Source: JABHHG01 sp964419445
Lineage (GTDB): Bacteria; Fidelibacterota; Marinisomatia; SCGC-AAA003-L08; D37C17
DNA length: 53,256 nucleotides
Direction: 5' to 3'
Assembly: GCA_964419445.1 (NCBI GenBank)
Contig: CAYQPE010000004.1
Coordinates: forward strand, 1-53,256
In this document: positions 33,458 to 43,464 of the stretch, piece after piece
Position numbering within the stretch: the first letter of the stretch is position 1
Layout of the letters: each line of letters begins with the position of its first letter
Notes under the pieces: generated by a model
Told to the model about the DNA's origin: nothing
Databases searched by the model: none
Seen by the model: only the letters and a program-made list of their open reading frames with translations
Position numbers and translations under genes: made by a program

Positions 33458-35165
33458 TGATTTTATCCCTAAAGGAACTAAAATTAATGAATGGTCAGAC
33501 CTTGAACCATTCTTTAAAACATTATTATCTCGTCAGGTAAATACCGTAGCCGAACTGGAAACTTATATTACCCATTATAGTGAATTAATTTCTGTATTCT
33601 ATGAAGATTATGCATGGTCTTATATCAATATGTCATGCCATACTGAGAATGATGATTATGTGAAACGATACGAAAAGTTTGCATCTGAAATTGAACCTGA
33701 GTGTAGTAAAATGGAAAATAAAGTGGTTACCTTTATCACCGCTCATTCATGTTTTTCTCAACTATCAGCAGACCGATTTGGCCAACTTACCAAAATATTG
33801 AATCGTGATTTAGAATTATTTAGAGATGAAAATGTACCATTAAATGCTGCGCTGTCAAAGTTATCCTCAAAATACGATCAAATTGCAGGTGGACTCACTG
33901 CAAAAATTGATGGTGAAGATTTACCCATGCCCATTGCAGGAACCCGTTTATTATCTGAAAATAGGGAAACACGTAAACAGGCGTGGTTGGCTATGCAAGA
34001 ATCTCGCTATACAAAAAAGGATGAGTTTGACACGATTTATAATGAGATGATTCAATTACGACACAAGGTGGCATTAAATGCAGGTTATGATAATTATCGT
34101 GATTTTCAACATGATAACCTACATCGCTTTGATTATACCCCTGCAGACGCAGAGGCATTTCATCATGCTGTAGAAACCTGTGTGAAACCACTGGCCATAG
34201 ACATCCACAAATCACATTGTGTAAAATTAGGTTTATCATTAGAAGACTTTAGACCTTGGGATGTGTCGGGAGAACCTCACGGACAAGAACCCCTAAAACC
34301 TTTTGATGGTGGACATGAGCTTACCGATAAAGCCATTGAAATTTTCTCCATTATACATCCTCAATTTGGGAAAAATTTACAGGCTATGGATGAGCATAAT
34401 TTATTTGATTTAGATTCGCGGAAGGGTAAAGCTCCCGGTGGATATAATTATCCTTTAGAAGTCACGGGGATGCCTTTTATATTTATGAATGCTGCGGGGA
34501 CACAAAGAGATGTTACCACCATGATGCATGAAGGTGGACATGCCATGCACACTTTTTTATGTAATGATGAACCCTTAGTTCAGTATAGAAATACTCCCTC
34601 AGAAATGGCAGAAACTGCCAGCATGAGTATGGAGTTAATGACTAGCCCATATTGGGATAAATTTTATAATGAAACAGACCACATCCGAGCTAGACGTGAA
34701 CATTTAGAAGGCATTATTACATTCTTTCCTTGGTGTGCCACGGTAGATGCTATGCAACATTGGGTCTATTTGAATCCTGATCATACTCCAGAAGAACGAG
34801 ATAATCACTTTGTATCATTAACTGAACGTTTTGGTTCTGTCGTTAATTGGGATGGCTATGAACATTTTCAACGTAATGGATGGCAACGACAAGGGCATAT
34901 TTTTGGCGTTCCCTTTTACTATATTGAATATGGTATTGCTCAATTGGGTGCGTTACAAGTGTATCGTAATTTTGTAGAAAATAATCAAACCGGATTAGAT
35001 GGGTATATCCGTGGATTGAAAATGGGTAATTCTAAACCTATATCTCAAGTGTGGGAAAATATGGGTATAAAATTTGACTTCTCTGCAGATACCATCAAAG
35101 AACTTATGGGTTTTGTTCAATCAGAATTGGATAAATTGAATGTGGATGTTTGTGTGGCAGAGTAA
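33444..35165 (+). CDS. pepF: M3 family oligoendopeptidase (PepF-like)
   Basis: The product (573 residues from ATG 33444) is an M3B-type zinc metallopeptidase degrading short peptides in the cytoplasm. The zinc motif H-E-G-G-H begins at His362, preceded by F-I-F-M-N-A-A-G-T, and the third-ligand region follows in P-S-E-M-A-E-T-A-S-M-S-M-E. The N-terminal helical PepF region includes an R-L-L-S-E-N-R-E-T-R-K-Q-A-W segment. It overlaps the end of the thioredoxin-TPR gene by 14 bp. ATG 33444 has GAGG 9 nt upstream and is preferred to the in-frame ATG 33420. Confidence 0.9.
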   Translation: MYQPSDFIPKGTKINEWSDLEPFFKTLLSRQVNTVAELETYITHYSELISVFYEDYAWSYINMSCHTENDDYVKRYEKFASEIEPECSKMENKVVTFITAHSCFSQLSADRFGQLTKILNRDLELFRDENVPLNAALSKLSSKYDQIAGGLTAKIDGEDLPMPIAGTRLLSENRETRKQAWLAMQESRYTKKDEFDTIYNEMIQLRHKVALNAGYDNYRDFQHDNLHRFDYTPADAEAFHHAVETCVKPLAIDIHKSHCVKLGLSLEDFRPWDVSGEPHGQEPLKPFDGGHELTDKAIEIFSIIHPQFGKNLQAMDEHNLFDLDSRKGKAPGGYNYPLEVTGMPFIFMNAAGTQRDVTTMMHEGGHAMHTFLCNDEPLVQYRNTPSEMAETASMSMELMTSPYWDKFYNETDHIRARREHLEGIITFFPWCATVDAMQHWVYLNPDHTPEERDNHFVSLTERFGSVVNWDGYEHFQRNGWQRQGHIFGVPFYYIEYGIAQLGALQVYRNFVENNQTGLDGYIRGLKMGNSKPISQVWENMGIKFDFSADTIKELMGFVQSELDKLNVDVCVAE

Positions 35166-35204
35166 CTTTGGAATGACGAATGTCGATTGACCAGTGACGA
35201 ACTC

Positions 35205-35234
35205 ATTCCTAATTCCTAATACCTAACACCTAAT
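35205..35234. repeat. Short degenerate 7-bp tandem repeat
   Basis: Four units of ATTCCTA, ATTCCTA, ATACCTA, ACACCTA in the 105-bp spacer between pepF and the next gene. I see no coding or hairpin role. It may be part of a dispersed intergenic repeat. Confidence 0.6.
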
Positions 35235-35270
35235 CTTCTATTTTAAATCTTCAATGCCTTATATTTCCCC

Positions 35271-36221
35271 ATGAGATTATATCAATTCCTTATATATACT
35301 ATGGTGTGCTGTTGGTCTTGCGTAGAGCATAAATATGTGATTCATGTATCCCCTGATGGTGCATATATGGTAAACTATACTGCCCATGGAGATAGAAATG
35401 ATTTATTGGATGACGATGTGTCATTACCTGTTGGTGAGGGATGGGTTATTACATCTACATTGGATGGCGATGCCGAAAGCTATGATTATACGGCCATTAA
35501 ATTTTTTGAAAAGAATCAAACGTTCCCCACTACTTTTTATACAGGAGATAGCCTGTACCCATCCTCATTATTATCCCATCCTATTACTGTTTCACATTCA
35601 CATTGGGGATTTACAGAACGGTTTGAACTTCATGGTGAATTGGGAGGTAGAGGCGTAGATAATAATTACCCCAGATTGTATCATCTTTTTGCAGAGGACT
35701 CCTTAGCTCAACAAGGATTTTTATTCGAGATAATATCCTATATATTTACAGAAACCCTTCAACGTACGCCTATAGAATTTAATCAACAGGGGATGGTTAA
35801 AATTGATCTTGAGCAGTGGTTACATCAAGAGGTAAAACCATTACCCGATTCTACATTATTACTACAGTTTGAAGAAATAAAGGATGAGGGTTTGGACATC
35901 CTCATGCAACCCATATCTCCTGAATATTATAATCATGTAGATTCATTATTTACCCTATTGGAAGATGAAGCCAAAATCACCATGGATTTAATGGATGATA
36001 CCTTTAACATTCAGGCCATCCTTCCAGGGGAATTAATCAGCACCAATGCAGATACTACTTTTGGGGATACCCTAATGTGGGAAATAACATGGGCAGACTA
36101 TCATACAAATGATGTAGAATTTACTGCAACCAGTAAAGTTGACTATCCTCACCGATTATTATGGGCAGTGTTAATTCTTAGTATATTGATTATTGTGGTA
36201 ATTTTACAAAAGCGTCGTTAA
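35271..36221 (+). CDS. Unknown envelope protein with C-terminal membrane anchor
   Basis: The 316-residue protein has an N-terminal signal that may be a lipoprotein type (M-V-C-C-W-S-C). A predicted extracytoplasmic beta-rich domain follows (H-V-S-P-D-G-A-Y-M-V-N-Y-T-A-H-G-D). A single C-terminal transmembrane helix (L-L-W-A-V-L-I-L-S-I-L-I-I-V-V-I-L) ends in Q-K-R-R. I do not recognise the family; no catalytic motif is visible. It is separated from pepF by 105 bp and converges on bolA with a 4-bp overlap. Confidence 0.7.
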   Translation: MRLYQFLIYTMVCCWSCVEHKYVIHVSPDGAYMVNYTAHGDRNDLLDDDVSLPVGEGWVITSTLDGDAESYDYTAIKFFEKNQTFPTTFYTGDSLYPSSLLSHPITVSHSHWGFTERFELHGELGGRGVDNNYPRLYHLFAEDSLAQQGFLFEIISYIFTETLQRTPIEFNQQGMVKIDLEQWLHQEVKPLPDSTLLLQFEEIKDEGLDILMQPISPEYYNHVDSLFTLLEDEAKITMDLMDDTFNIQAILPGELISTNADTTFGDTLMWEITWADYHTNDVEFTATSKVDYPHRLLWAVLILSILIIVVILQKRR

Positions 36222-36481
36222 AGAGAAAACTCATCAATGGTTTGCGTTTTCATTGAGAAGGCATGAATCTCATTTTTCATTAAATTCCCCAATGCAGCAT
36301 ACACCATTTGATGCCGTTGAATAAGGGATTTATCCTTAAAATCATCTGAGATTATATGGGCAATAAAATGTCCGCCACCCTTGTTTTGTTTATGTCCTGC
36401 ATGTCGAGCTGAGTCATCAATGATTTCAATATGATGGATGTTTATATGTGAAGCAAGTACAGATTTTATAGTATCAATCAT
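36218..36481 (-). CDS. bolA: BolA family protein
   Basis: The 87-residue protein fits the BolA fold. It has I-E-I-I-D-D-S-A-R-H-A-G-H, then G-G-G-H-F-I-A-H-I-I-S-D-D-F, and the class signature Q-R-H-Q-M-V-Y-A-A-L-G with I-H-A-F-S-M-K. BolA proteins act with monothiol glutaredoxins in iron-sulfur and redox regulation. The start overlaps the end of the small membrane protein gene by 8 bp. Confidence 0.9.
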   Translation of the reverse strand: MIDTIKSVLASHINIHHIEIIDDSARHAGHKQNKGGGHFIAHIISDDFKDKSLIQRHQMVYAALGNLMKNEIHAFSMKTQTIDEFSL

Positions 36482-36815
36482 GAAAAATACTCTTTATATA
36501 ATAACCTGAGAGTGCTGCAAATACTGCTAAAATTCCAGAGAGTATTGCCGATGCACTTATTAGCAATAATGGATGTGGAAGGAACATCATATCACTGATT
36601 CTTTTGAATAAAATTTCACCTCCCCATTGCCATTGATACATGAGGAGAAGTCCCCAATATAATGCCCCACTGATGAATGCTAAAAATATCAGTTCTTTTT
36701 TAGTTGATGTGCAATATGTGAGGGTAATGGCAATTAGCGTGAATCCCCACCATGGTAGAAATAATCCCGTGATGAACATTAGAATCAATAGTGGTAATAA
36801 TTTTCCTATTTGCAT
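36474..36815 (-). CDS. Small membrane protein of unknown function
   Basis: A 113-residue protein with three or four hydrophobic segments (L-L-P-L-L-I-L-M-F-I-T-G-L-F-L-P-W-W-G onward). No family motif is recognised. It overlaps both the penicillin acylase stop (10 bp) and the bolA start (8 bp), so it is translated as part of that operon. Confidence 0.7.
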   Translation of the reverse strand: MQIGKLLPLLILMFITGLFLPWWGFTLIAITLTYCTSTKKELIFLAFISGALYWGLLLMYQWQWGGEILFKRISDMMFLPHPLLLISASAILSGILAVFAALSGYYIKSIFHD

Positions 36816-39241
36816 TGTATGCGATGTCCTTCAATATCATCAACTGAATTAGAAAAGGGCAATGAATAGAATTTTTCATTTACCCAGTCATCAACAAAAT
36901 TATCATAATAATAACTACCCGGATATCCAGATTGTCCCCCTGGATAAATTCCAAATGGCTCTAATTTATCATCCATTTCTATAATCAAACGCCAAGATGG
37001 CCCCTCTGTTTTACGCGTTGCATTAATAATATCTTTCCCTCCAGATGTGGGTAAATCCATGCGTCCAAATCCAGGGAATTTTGCAATATGTGAAATATCA
37101 GTACCTTGGAAAAATTGCCATTGTTGTGCAATGGTATCCATTGTTGAAAATTCTTCAACAGTAGATGAAAAAGATGTTTTACATACATCCAATAATGTTT
37201 CTTTTTCATTGGTGGTCTTATTATCAAACCATGGTGAATTGGGTTGAAAGCGAATCATTTCATCTAATTGATTAAAATAGGGCCATAAATATTGATGTTC
37301 ACCATTTCCAAATTCATCAGCCCACGTTTCAATTTCTAGTTGTTCACTCCATGAATCAAAGAAACTGGCTGATATTGAGGTTTTGCTATGTTGATAATCC
37401 CAATTTTTTAATTTATGTTTCCAACTCTGTTCTTCATCTGACAAGAGTTCATCTTGTAATAGACTCAATAATACAGGAAGCACATTCATGGCTTTACGAT
37501 TTGTATTATCAAATTGGAGGTCCATCATATCATTAGCAGTGGTTTTTGTCATAGTCTGTAGGCGTTCATTAATTTGTGTTCCCCGATATGACAACCAAAA
37601 GAATGGAGAGAGAAAGTAGGGGTAATCTTCATCGGTTACATGTTGATTAGCAGAACTTACATACCCCCGTTTTGGATTAACAATATGAGGCTTTTGCATA
37701 TGGGGGATAGTGGCCTGCCAATCATATTGGGAATCTGTACCATCCACAATAATCATACCCTGTCCATCCCATTTTGCAGGTTGATTCCCCGAATGCCAAA
37801 TGGCAATATTTCCATTTACATCTGCATATACAAAATTTTGCCCAGGACAAGTGTATGTACGCAGAGATTCTACAAATTGATTATAAGTTTCAGCCTTATT
37901 GACTAAATACAATGTCTTAAGCTCATTGGATGTGTCATGTGCCAACCATCGTAATGCACGTCCTGCTGATGTTTGAGGTACGCCATGACGAACTTGAGAT
38001 TTCCCCAATGATGGTGTTTGATGGGGGTAATCCCATACCACCGGTCCATGATGGGTATAGGTTACCGTATCAAAATATGTCTGTTCATCTTTAATATGTA
38101 TGGCTTCAACCACTTTTTGGGTAGGATGCCATTTACCATTATACCAATATTCATTTTGAGTATTATCCTTAAAGGTGATGTCATACCAATCCATCACATC
38201 ATCATACCCATTGGTAGCACCCCATGATATATTATCATTGTACCCTAAAATTATTCCAGGGGCTCCCGGAATGGTAACTCCCATTACATTCATGGTGGGG
38301 CAGTTTAAGTGCATCAAATACCATATTGATGGTAAGTTTAATCCTAAATGGGGATCATTTGATAAAATGGGATTCCCAGATTTGGTTCGTGAACCATGTA
38401 CCGCCCAGTTATTACTCCCAATGGCTTCTGGCGGTTGGGGAATATTGGCAAAATCATCCAATGGCGATTCATATAATTTTTTGGGTGATTTTAATGGAAT
38501 GGGGTCAAAATCAAAATGAGTACCTCTGGGGATGATGGGGTCATAATCTTTTGGAAAGATGGGATAGAGCTCTTCCAATACATCCATACCAAAATCATGG
38601 GCAATGCGTGAATAGGCTAAATCTGTACTTCTCCCCGTGAGCATCCATGCCATTGATTTGAGCAATAGGGATGTCTTTAAGGGAGTCCATGCTTCTGGAG
38701 CATAGTCTAAAATTTTATATTCTATGGGATAATCTTGAGGAGGTAACTGTTGAATATACTCATTTATACCCGCAGTAAAAGCCAGTAAGTTAGGATATAC
38801 TGTTTCATCTTTTTCTATTTGTGAAAGGGTGTTTTGAGCACCAAAAACCATTCCAATACGTCGTTGAAACTGATCATATCCTTTTGCTTTTTCACCTACG
38901 ATTTCACTTAATCGCCCCCCTGCAGCATGGGTTTGAAACTCCATTTGCCACAGGCGATCAAATGCCATGATATACCCCTGAACATAGTATAAATCATGCT
39001 CATTTTGTGCAAAAATATGGGGGATACGTAAGGAATCCCAAATCACGTCTACAGGTTCTATAAGTTGAGGTAAGTCTAATCCACCGTGGGGTAGGTCATC
39101 ACTTCCAATGAGTGCAGCATAACCTGAATGTGGATTGAGGAATTTCCCTAATGGGGGGATACCTCCAATGGATTGATTTAAGAGGTAAACTGTTAATACC
39201 CACAAAGAAGTGAATATTCCTGCCCGTAGGATTTTTCCCAT
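36806..39241 (-). CDS. Penicillin acylase family protein (Ntn hydrolase)
   Basis: The 811-residue precursor has an N-terminal membrane or signal segment (I-F-T-S-L-W-V-L-T-V-Y-L-L) and the penicillin/quorum-lactone acylase pattern. The alpha chain contains the D-x-x-x-I-P-H-I-F-A and Y-V-Q-G-Y-I-M-A-F-D-R-L-W-Q-M-E motifs. The self-cleavage site G-S-N-N-W-A-V-H-G-S lies near residue 295, whose Ser becomes the beta-chain nucleophile. P-I-L-S-N-D-P-H-L-G and W-G-A-T-N-G follow. It hydrolyses amide bonds in the periplasm; the natural substrate (acyl-homoserine lactone, N-acyl amino acid or other) is unknown. The start overlaps the pilT stop (TAATG). Confidence 0.92.
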   Translation of the reverse strand: MGKILRAGIFTSLWVLTVYLLNQSIGGIPPLGKFLNPHSGYAALIGSDDLPHGGLDLPQLIEPVDVIWDSLRIPHIFAQNEHDLYYVQGYIMAFDRLWQMEFQTHAAGGRLSEIVGEKAKGYDQFQRRIGMVFGAQNTLSQIEKDETVYPNLLAFTAGINEYIQQLPPQDYPIEYKILDYAPEAWTPLKTSLLLKSMAWMLTGRSTDLAYSRIAHDFGMDVLEELYPIFPKDYDPIIPRGTHFDFDPIPLKSPKKLYESPLDDFANIPQPPEAIGSNNWAVHGSRTKSGNPILSNDPHLGLNLPSIWYLMHLNCPTMNVMGVTIPGAPGIILGYNDNISWGATNGYDDVMDWYDITFKDNTQNEYWYNGKWHPTQKVVEAIHIKDEQTYFDTVTYTHHGPVVWDYPHQTPSLGKSQVRHGVPQTSAGRALRWLAHDTSNELKTLYLVNKAETYNQFVESLRTYTCPGQNFVYADVNGNIAIWHSGNQPAKWDGQGMIIVDGTDSQYDWQATIPHMQKPHIVNPKRGYVSSANQHVTDEDYPYFLSPFFWLSYRGTQINERLQTMTKTTANDMMDLQFDNTNRKAMNVLPVLLSLLQDELLSDEEQSWKHKLKNWDYQHSKTSISASFFDSWSEQLEIETWADEFGNGEHQYLWPYFNQLDEMIRFQPNSPWFDNKTTNEKETLLDVCKTSFSSTVEEFSTMDTIAQQWQFFQGTDISHIAKFPGFGRMDLPTSGGKDIINATRKTEGPSWRLIIEMDDKLEPFGIYPGGQSGYPGSYYYDNFVDDWVNEKFYSLPFSNSVDDIEGHRIQCK

Positions 39242-40314
39242 TAAATATTGGGTTGGCTTCTTACTGAACCCATGTTTTGTTCCACTTGCGTTGGATTGAT
39301 GGCATGTCGTAGTAGATTATCATCAGTAATATTGCCTTGCTGATAAAGTTTCATTAATGAGTCATCCATGAGAACCATTCCGTCATTACCACCACTTTTA
39401 ATATAATTATCTAATTGATGCACATTATTTTCACGAATAAGGGCACGAATTGCTTGAGTGGCAACCATCACTTCACATGCCAAAGTTCTTCCACCATCTT
39501 TAGTGGGAATCAGTTGCTGAGCCACCACTGCCAATAATGACATGGACATATTCATTCTAATCACTTCTTGTTTATCTGGTGGAAAGGCATCAACCATTCG
39601 AGTAACGGCACCTGCAGCAGTATTGGTATGCATGGTTGCCAATACCAAATGCCCTGTTTCAGCAATACTCAATGCAGCACCCATAGATTCTGGATCACGC
39701 AGCTCACCTACAACAACTACATCAGGGTCTTGACGGAGAGCGCTCTTTAATCCCGAAGCAAATGAATCGGTATCTACTCCCACTTCCCGTTGATTTACTT
39801 GGGCTTTACTGTGCGGAAAGAGATATTCAATGGGGTCTTCAATGGTGAGAACATGACCGTCTAATTCTTGTACAATTTTATTTACAATGGCAGCCATGGT
39901 GGTGGATTTTCCACTTCCCGTGGCACCAGTTATGAGTATTAATCCTTTGCGACGGTTAGATAAATCCACTACAGAATCTGGAAGTCCTAATCCATCAATG
40001 GCAGGGGCATCAAATGGAAGGCGACGATATGCCGCTGCAATATTTCCCCGTTGACTAAACACATTTACTCGAAAACGACTCAATCCCGGAACGCCAATAG
40101 AATAGTCAATTTCTTCACCATGATTAAATCGTTTAATTTGGTCATCATTCATTTTAGATTCAACCATGGATTTTACTACATCTGGAGATAATTTTTCTTC
40201 ACCCATTGGGATAAGCGCGCCACTTTTTCGAACACGGGGAGGTGTGCCAACGGTAACATGTAAATCACTGCCATCCACTTCAACTACTTTTCTTAATAAA
40301 TCTTCTAAAGTCAT
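39241..40314 (-). CDS. pilT: Type IV pilus twitching ATPase
   Basis: The 357-residue ATPase powers pilus retraction. Motifs are the N-terminal D-G-S-D-L-H-V-T-V-G-T-P-P-R-V-R, Walker A G-A-T-G-S-G-K-S-T, the Asp box (L-T-I-E-D-P-I-E-Y-L), Walker B (D-P-D-V-V-V-V-G-E-L-R-D), and the His box (E-T-G-H-L-V-L-A-T-M-H-T-N). The length is usual for PilT. No other pilus genes are in the window; it sits between cytochrome c maturation genes and penicillin acylase. Confidence 0.95.
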   Translation of the reverse strand: MTLEDLLRKVVEVDGSDLHVTVGTPPRVRKSGALIPMGEEKLSPDVVKSMVESKMNDDQIKRFNHGEEIDYSIGVPGLSRFRVNVFSQRGNIAAAYRRLPFDAPAIDGLGLPDSVVDLSNRRKGLILITGATGSGKSTTMAAIVNKIVQELDGHVLTIEDPIEYLFPHSKAQVNQREVGVDTDSFASGLKSALRQDPDVVVVGELRDPESMGAALSIAETGHLVLATMHTNTAAGAVTRMVDAFPPDKQEVIRMNMSMSLLAVVAQQLIPTKDGGRTLACEVMVATQAIRALIRENNVHQLDNYIKSGGNDGMVLMDDSLMKLYQQGNITDDNLLRHAINPTQVEQNMGSVRSQPNI

Positions 40315-40326
40315 TTTATCTCCTAA

Positions 40327-41687
40327 TTATATTGATTTTAATTTATTTTTCGCCCAGAAATATGCCCCAATTCCGAAGGTTAATTCAAATAAAATAAATA
40401 ATCCTAAGTTTAAGGCAATACCATTATCAAACCCATAGCTATGAAGCCCCACATTCAAAAGATTTACGCCAAACCATGCGAGGGCAACAATAATATTGTT
40501 CAATGTCATTCCCAATGCAAATCCAGGAGCTTTAATCATACCTGTAAGACGCATGTGAATCATCATCAACTGCCACATGCAGATGAGCATGGCACCGTTT
40601 TCTTTGGGATCCCAACCCCAAAATCTTCCCCAAGATTGATCTGCCCAAATCCCACCTAAAATGGTTCCAAACAATGCAAAGAAAAGCGCTAAGAGTGTAA
40701 TTCCAAAAATATTATTATAGATATCTTTTAGTTTTCGGGAATTTTCAGGTTTTAAAATAGCCATTACAAGATACACATGCCCCATAAATCCTGCCATTAG
40801 AGATGCACCATATCCAATGGTGATGGTGGTAACATGGGTGGCCAACCAAAAATTAGAATTTAGTACAGCTACTAACATTCCCAGCGTATCTCCATCTGCA
40901 GCATATTTAAAGCCTATATAATGGAAAATTGCTCCAGATACTGACCCAATGAATGCACCCAGCCCATCTTTACGTATGAGTTCTAAAATATATGAACATA
41001 AGGTAGAAATAAATGCTACAAAAATTATGGATTCATACAGGGTAGAAACTGGTGGGCGTTCCATGATATACATCCGCAGACATAGACCTGCGCCATGAAG
41101 AATCAATCCTATTAGTAATGTCAAATTAGCACCTTTGGAAAGTATGGCATGAGGCCAAAGCCAGCTAAATGCCAAGAGTAAAAACGAAAGAATGTAAAAG
41201 GCAACACTAAGGTAGAAAATATTTAGCTCATTATATTGAGTTTCAATTTGAAGTCTATTAACATCCACCAAATGACGATAATCCCCTTGTAGCTGTACAT
41301 AATAATTTTCCATTGCCGTTGTCATTTGCTGGGAATTACCTTCAATCATTCCATTCAAATAATCTAAAAAGTTAAAGAGAAGTGATCGTTGGTCTTCAGT
41401 GAGTGCCGCCTCACTTTCAACTTCCCATGGAGATATCCATGGATCATTGGGATGCAATGATGCAGGGGGGATAATTTTTAAATACCACCACATATTTGCA
41501 AACTTTTGAAAGTTTGTATGCAATTCTTTTATTTGAAATTCAACAACGGATAAATCTTTTTCGTCCATCTCATAAATTTGCGTGAGGTATTCTTGTTGAT
41601 TTTCAAATCCCCCCAATATATCATGATAGGAATACTTATGTTCAGTATCCCATTCTAAGCCTAAACTCTGAACCACTTGTGGATTTC
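40327..41687 (-). CDS. ccsA: Cytochrome c biogenesis protein CcsA, N-terminus lost in gap
   Basis: The frame is open from the gap through N-P-Q-V-V-Q-S-L-G-L to TAA 40327, so the start is missing and the 41676 GTG is internal. A periplasmic region of about 150 residues is followed by a CcsA/CcmC-like core of about eight membrane helices with the heme-handling Trp-rich motif W-G-R-F-W-G-W-D-P-K-E and conserved His residues. Together with ResB it forms the system II cytochrome c synthase. It may be fused to ResB or just adjacent; the gap prevents a decision. Confidence 0.9.
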
Positions 41688-41787
41688 NNNNNNNNNNNNN
41701 NNNNNNNNNNNNNNNNNNNNNNNNNNNNNNNNNNNNNNNNNNNNNNNNNNNNNNNNNNNNNNNNNNNNNNNNNNNNNNNNNNNNNNN
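41688..41787. other. Assembly gap (100 N) between ccsA and resB
   Basis: Exactly 100 undetermined bases hiding the 3' end of resB and the 5' end of ccsA, or a fusion joint. Confidence 0.95.
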
Positions 41788-42842
41788 AGTCCAAGGCTCA
41801 TAATTAAACTGGAAATATAGGGGAAAAGTCGCCCATAATTTTGGACTACTGCCAATACCGACGTTTCGCCCTCAAGGGTTTGGCTAAAGGATGCTTGAAA
41901 AAATGTAAATTCTTTATGGCGTAATGGTTCATTCATTTGAATGAGTACTCGTCGGGAAACATCATTTTCAATAAGGTTTACCTCAGAGCTAAAACTTTTG
42001 GGAATCGATGTACCGGGATGAATTATTCGTACAAAATCGATTAATTCAATTTCAAAGGGAAGGTACATTCGCTCACGTCGTAGTTTTACAGTAAAGTTTG
42101 AATTCTCAATGTCAAAAGTTTGGGGAATAGATTGCCCCAAAATGAGTGAATAAATTCCATCGGCATTTGAATGTGAATTTTCAATTTTGAAAATAATACC
42201 AGGTCGATTGGCCTCTGCTTCTTTTTCATTATCTATTTCAACAAGGAGAAAGTTTTTTGCCATGCCATGATATAATTCACCTTTAGGCTGTGAACGACGA
42301 ATTGGTTTTGAATTTTCATAATACTGTAAAATTTCAACGGAGAATGGTAGCGCTTTATGATTGAGTGATTTACCTTCCTTTAAGAGGGGTTGGGTAAATG
42401 CAACCACTTCATCCTCATGAGGATTAGAGGTATTTATAAAGGTTAATTCTACAAGTTGGTAGCTTTCAATGAAATTTGCTGTCTTGCCTTCATCAATGAC
42501 CATATTCCCTTCAAAACTGAAGTAGGCAGTTAATCCGCCCCCAAAAAGTAGAAGAAGTGCTCCCAAATGAACGATGATGATACCCATTTTTTTCCGTTGC
42601 CATAGCGTGGGTTTAAATAATAACCCCACCATATTTATAAACATAACTAACATGGTAAATCGACCCCCAGGTGTGGGGATAATCCAAAACCATGTTATCC
42701 AGTTGGAGAAATATTTTTGTTGAGCATAATAAAGTCCCATGTCACGTTGAGCGATGGTACCAAAAAACACCAATACCATCATCCACATAATGGTAAATAC
42801 AAAAATTTTAGGATTACTAATTTTCTCAATGATTTCATTCAT
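41788..42842 (-). CDS. ResB/CcsB-like cytochrome c biogenesis protein, C-terminus lost in gap
   Basis: Readable from ATG 42842 to the gap (about 351 residues). There are three N-terminal membrane helices with the F-G-T-I-A-Q-R-D-M-G-L segment and I-V-H-L-G-A-L-L-L-L-F-G-G-G. A large periplasmic domain follows (F-E-G-N-M-V-I-D-E-G-K-T), with F-T-F-F-Q-A-S-F near its end. The last helix begins at N-Y-G-R-L-F-P-Y-I-S-S. ResB delivers heme and holds apocytochrome in system II. It overlaps the upstream lipoprotein gene by 8 bp. Confidence 0.88.
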
Positions 42843-43401
42843 TGATTTGCCCTTGATTAAAGGATTTACAGAATGATAAAAATTCAGGAGTAAGCTCTTT
42901 TATACCCACTTGAGAGGCACTAAGCTTTACAAAAATTGATGAGTTTGAAGTGGTAAAAATTGAAATAATAAATCCAAGTTCTTCATCATCAGGATTTAAT
43001 AATGTGAGCCAAATAAACTCACCCATATTTGAAGAATCTTTGAGAATGTATTTATTCATCTCCGTTTCATCATGTGGGTCAAGGCCCAATTGCCCTCGCC
43101 ATCGATTCACATTAGCCACCATACCACCAGCATCACCCCCTAATTTAATTACAGATAAATCACCCTCACCCTCTGAAAAAGGAATTAAAAAACTACCCAT
43201 TCGCATGGATGAAGTTGGTTGGGTTACCCAATGAGATGGAGTGGTCCATTGTATTTCTTGTGGAGTTGAAATTGCTTGCGTAGTAACATGAGGTGTAGCT
43301 TCTTTTTGGATGGTATAATGACGGATATGGGAGGTATCACTACATCCATGAAAAAGTACGAGCCCAATGCCAATAGTTAGAAAAGTTTGCTTAAAGTCCA
43401 T
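42835..43401 (-). CDS. Predicted lipoprotein associated with cytochrome c maturation genes
   Basis: The 188-residue protein has a lipoprotein-type signal (L-V-L-F-H-G-C-S). A compact domain has W-T-T-P-S-H-W, S-S-M-R-M-G-S-F, G-D-L-S-V-I-K-L-G-G-D-A-G-G and N-V-N-R-W-R-G-Q-L-G-L. I recall similar small proteins beside respiratory or cytochrome genes in Planctomycetes-Verrucomicrobia, but no function is established to my knowledge. Overlap with resB suggests a joint role in heme or cytochrome handling. Confidence 0.7.
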   Translation of the reverse strand: MDFKQTFLTIGIGLVLFHGCSDTSHIRHYTIQKEATPHVTTQAISTPQEIQWTTPSHWVTQPTSSMRMGSFLIPFSEGEGDLSVIKLGGDAGGMVANVNRWRGQLGLDPHDETEMNKYILKDSSNMGEFIWLTLLNPDDEELGFIISIFTTSNSSIFVKLSASQVGIKELTPEFLSFCKSFNQGQINE

Positions 43402-43464
43402 GATTCTCTGATTTTGGTCATGGATAATTTACGGTAGTTTTATAAGGAGAAAATACTACGGATT

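Noticed and set aside
41661..41676. GTG 41676 as the start of ccsA
   Set aside because: The frame is open upstream to the gap edge (N-P-Q-V-V), so the real start is in the gap or the gene is fused to resB.
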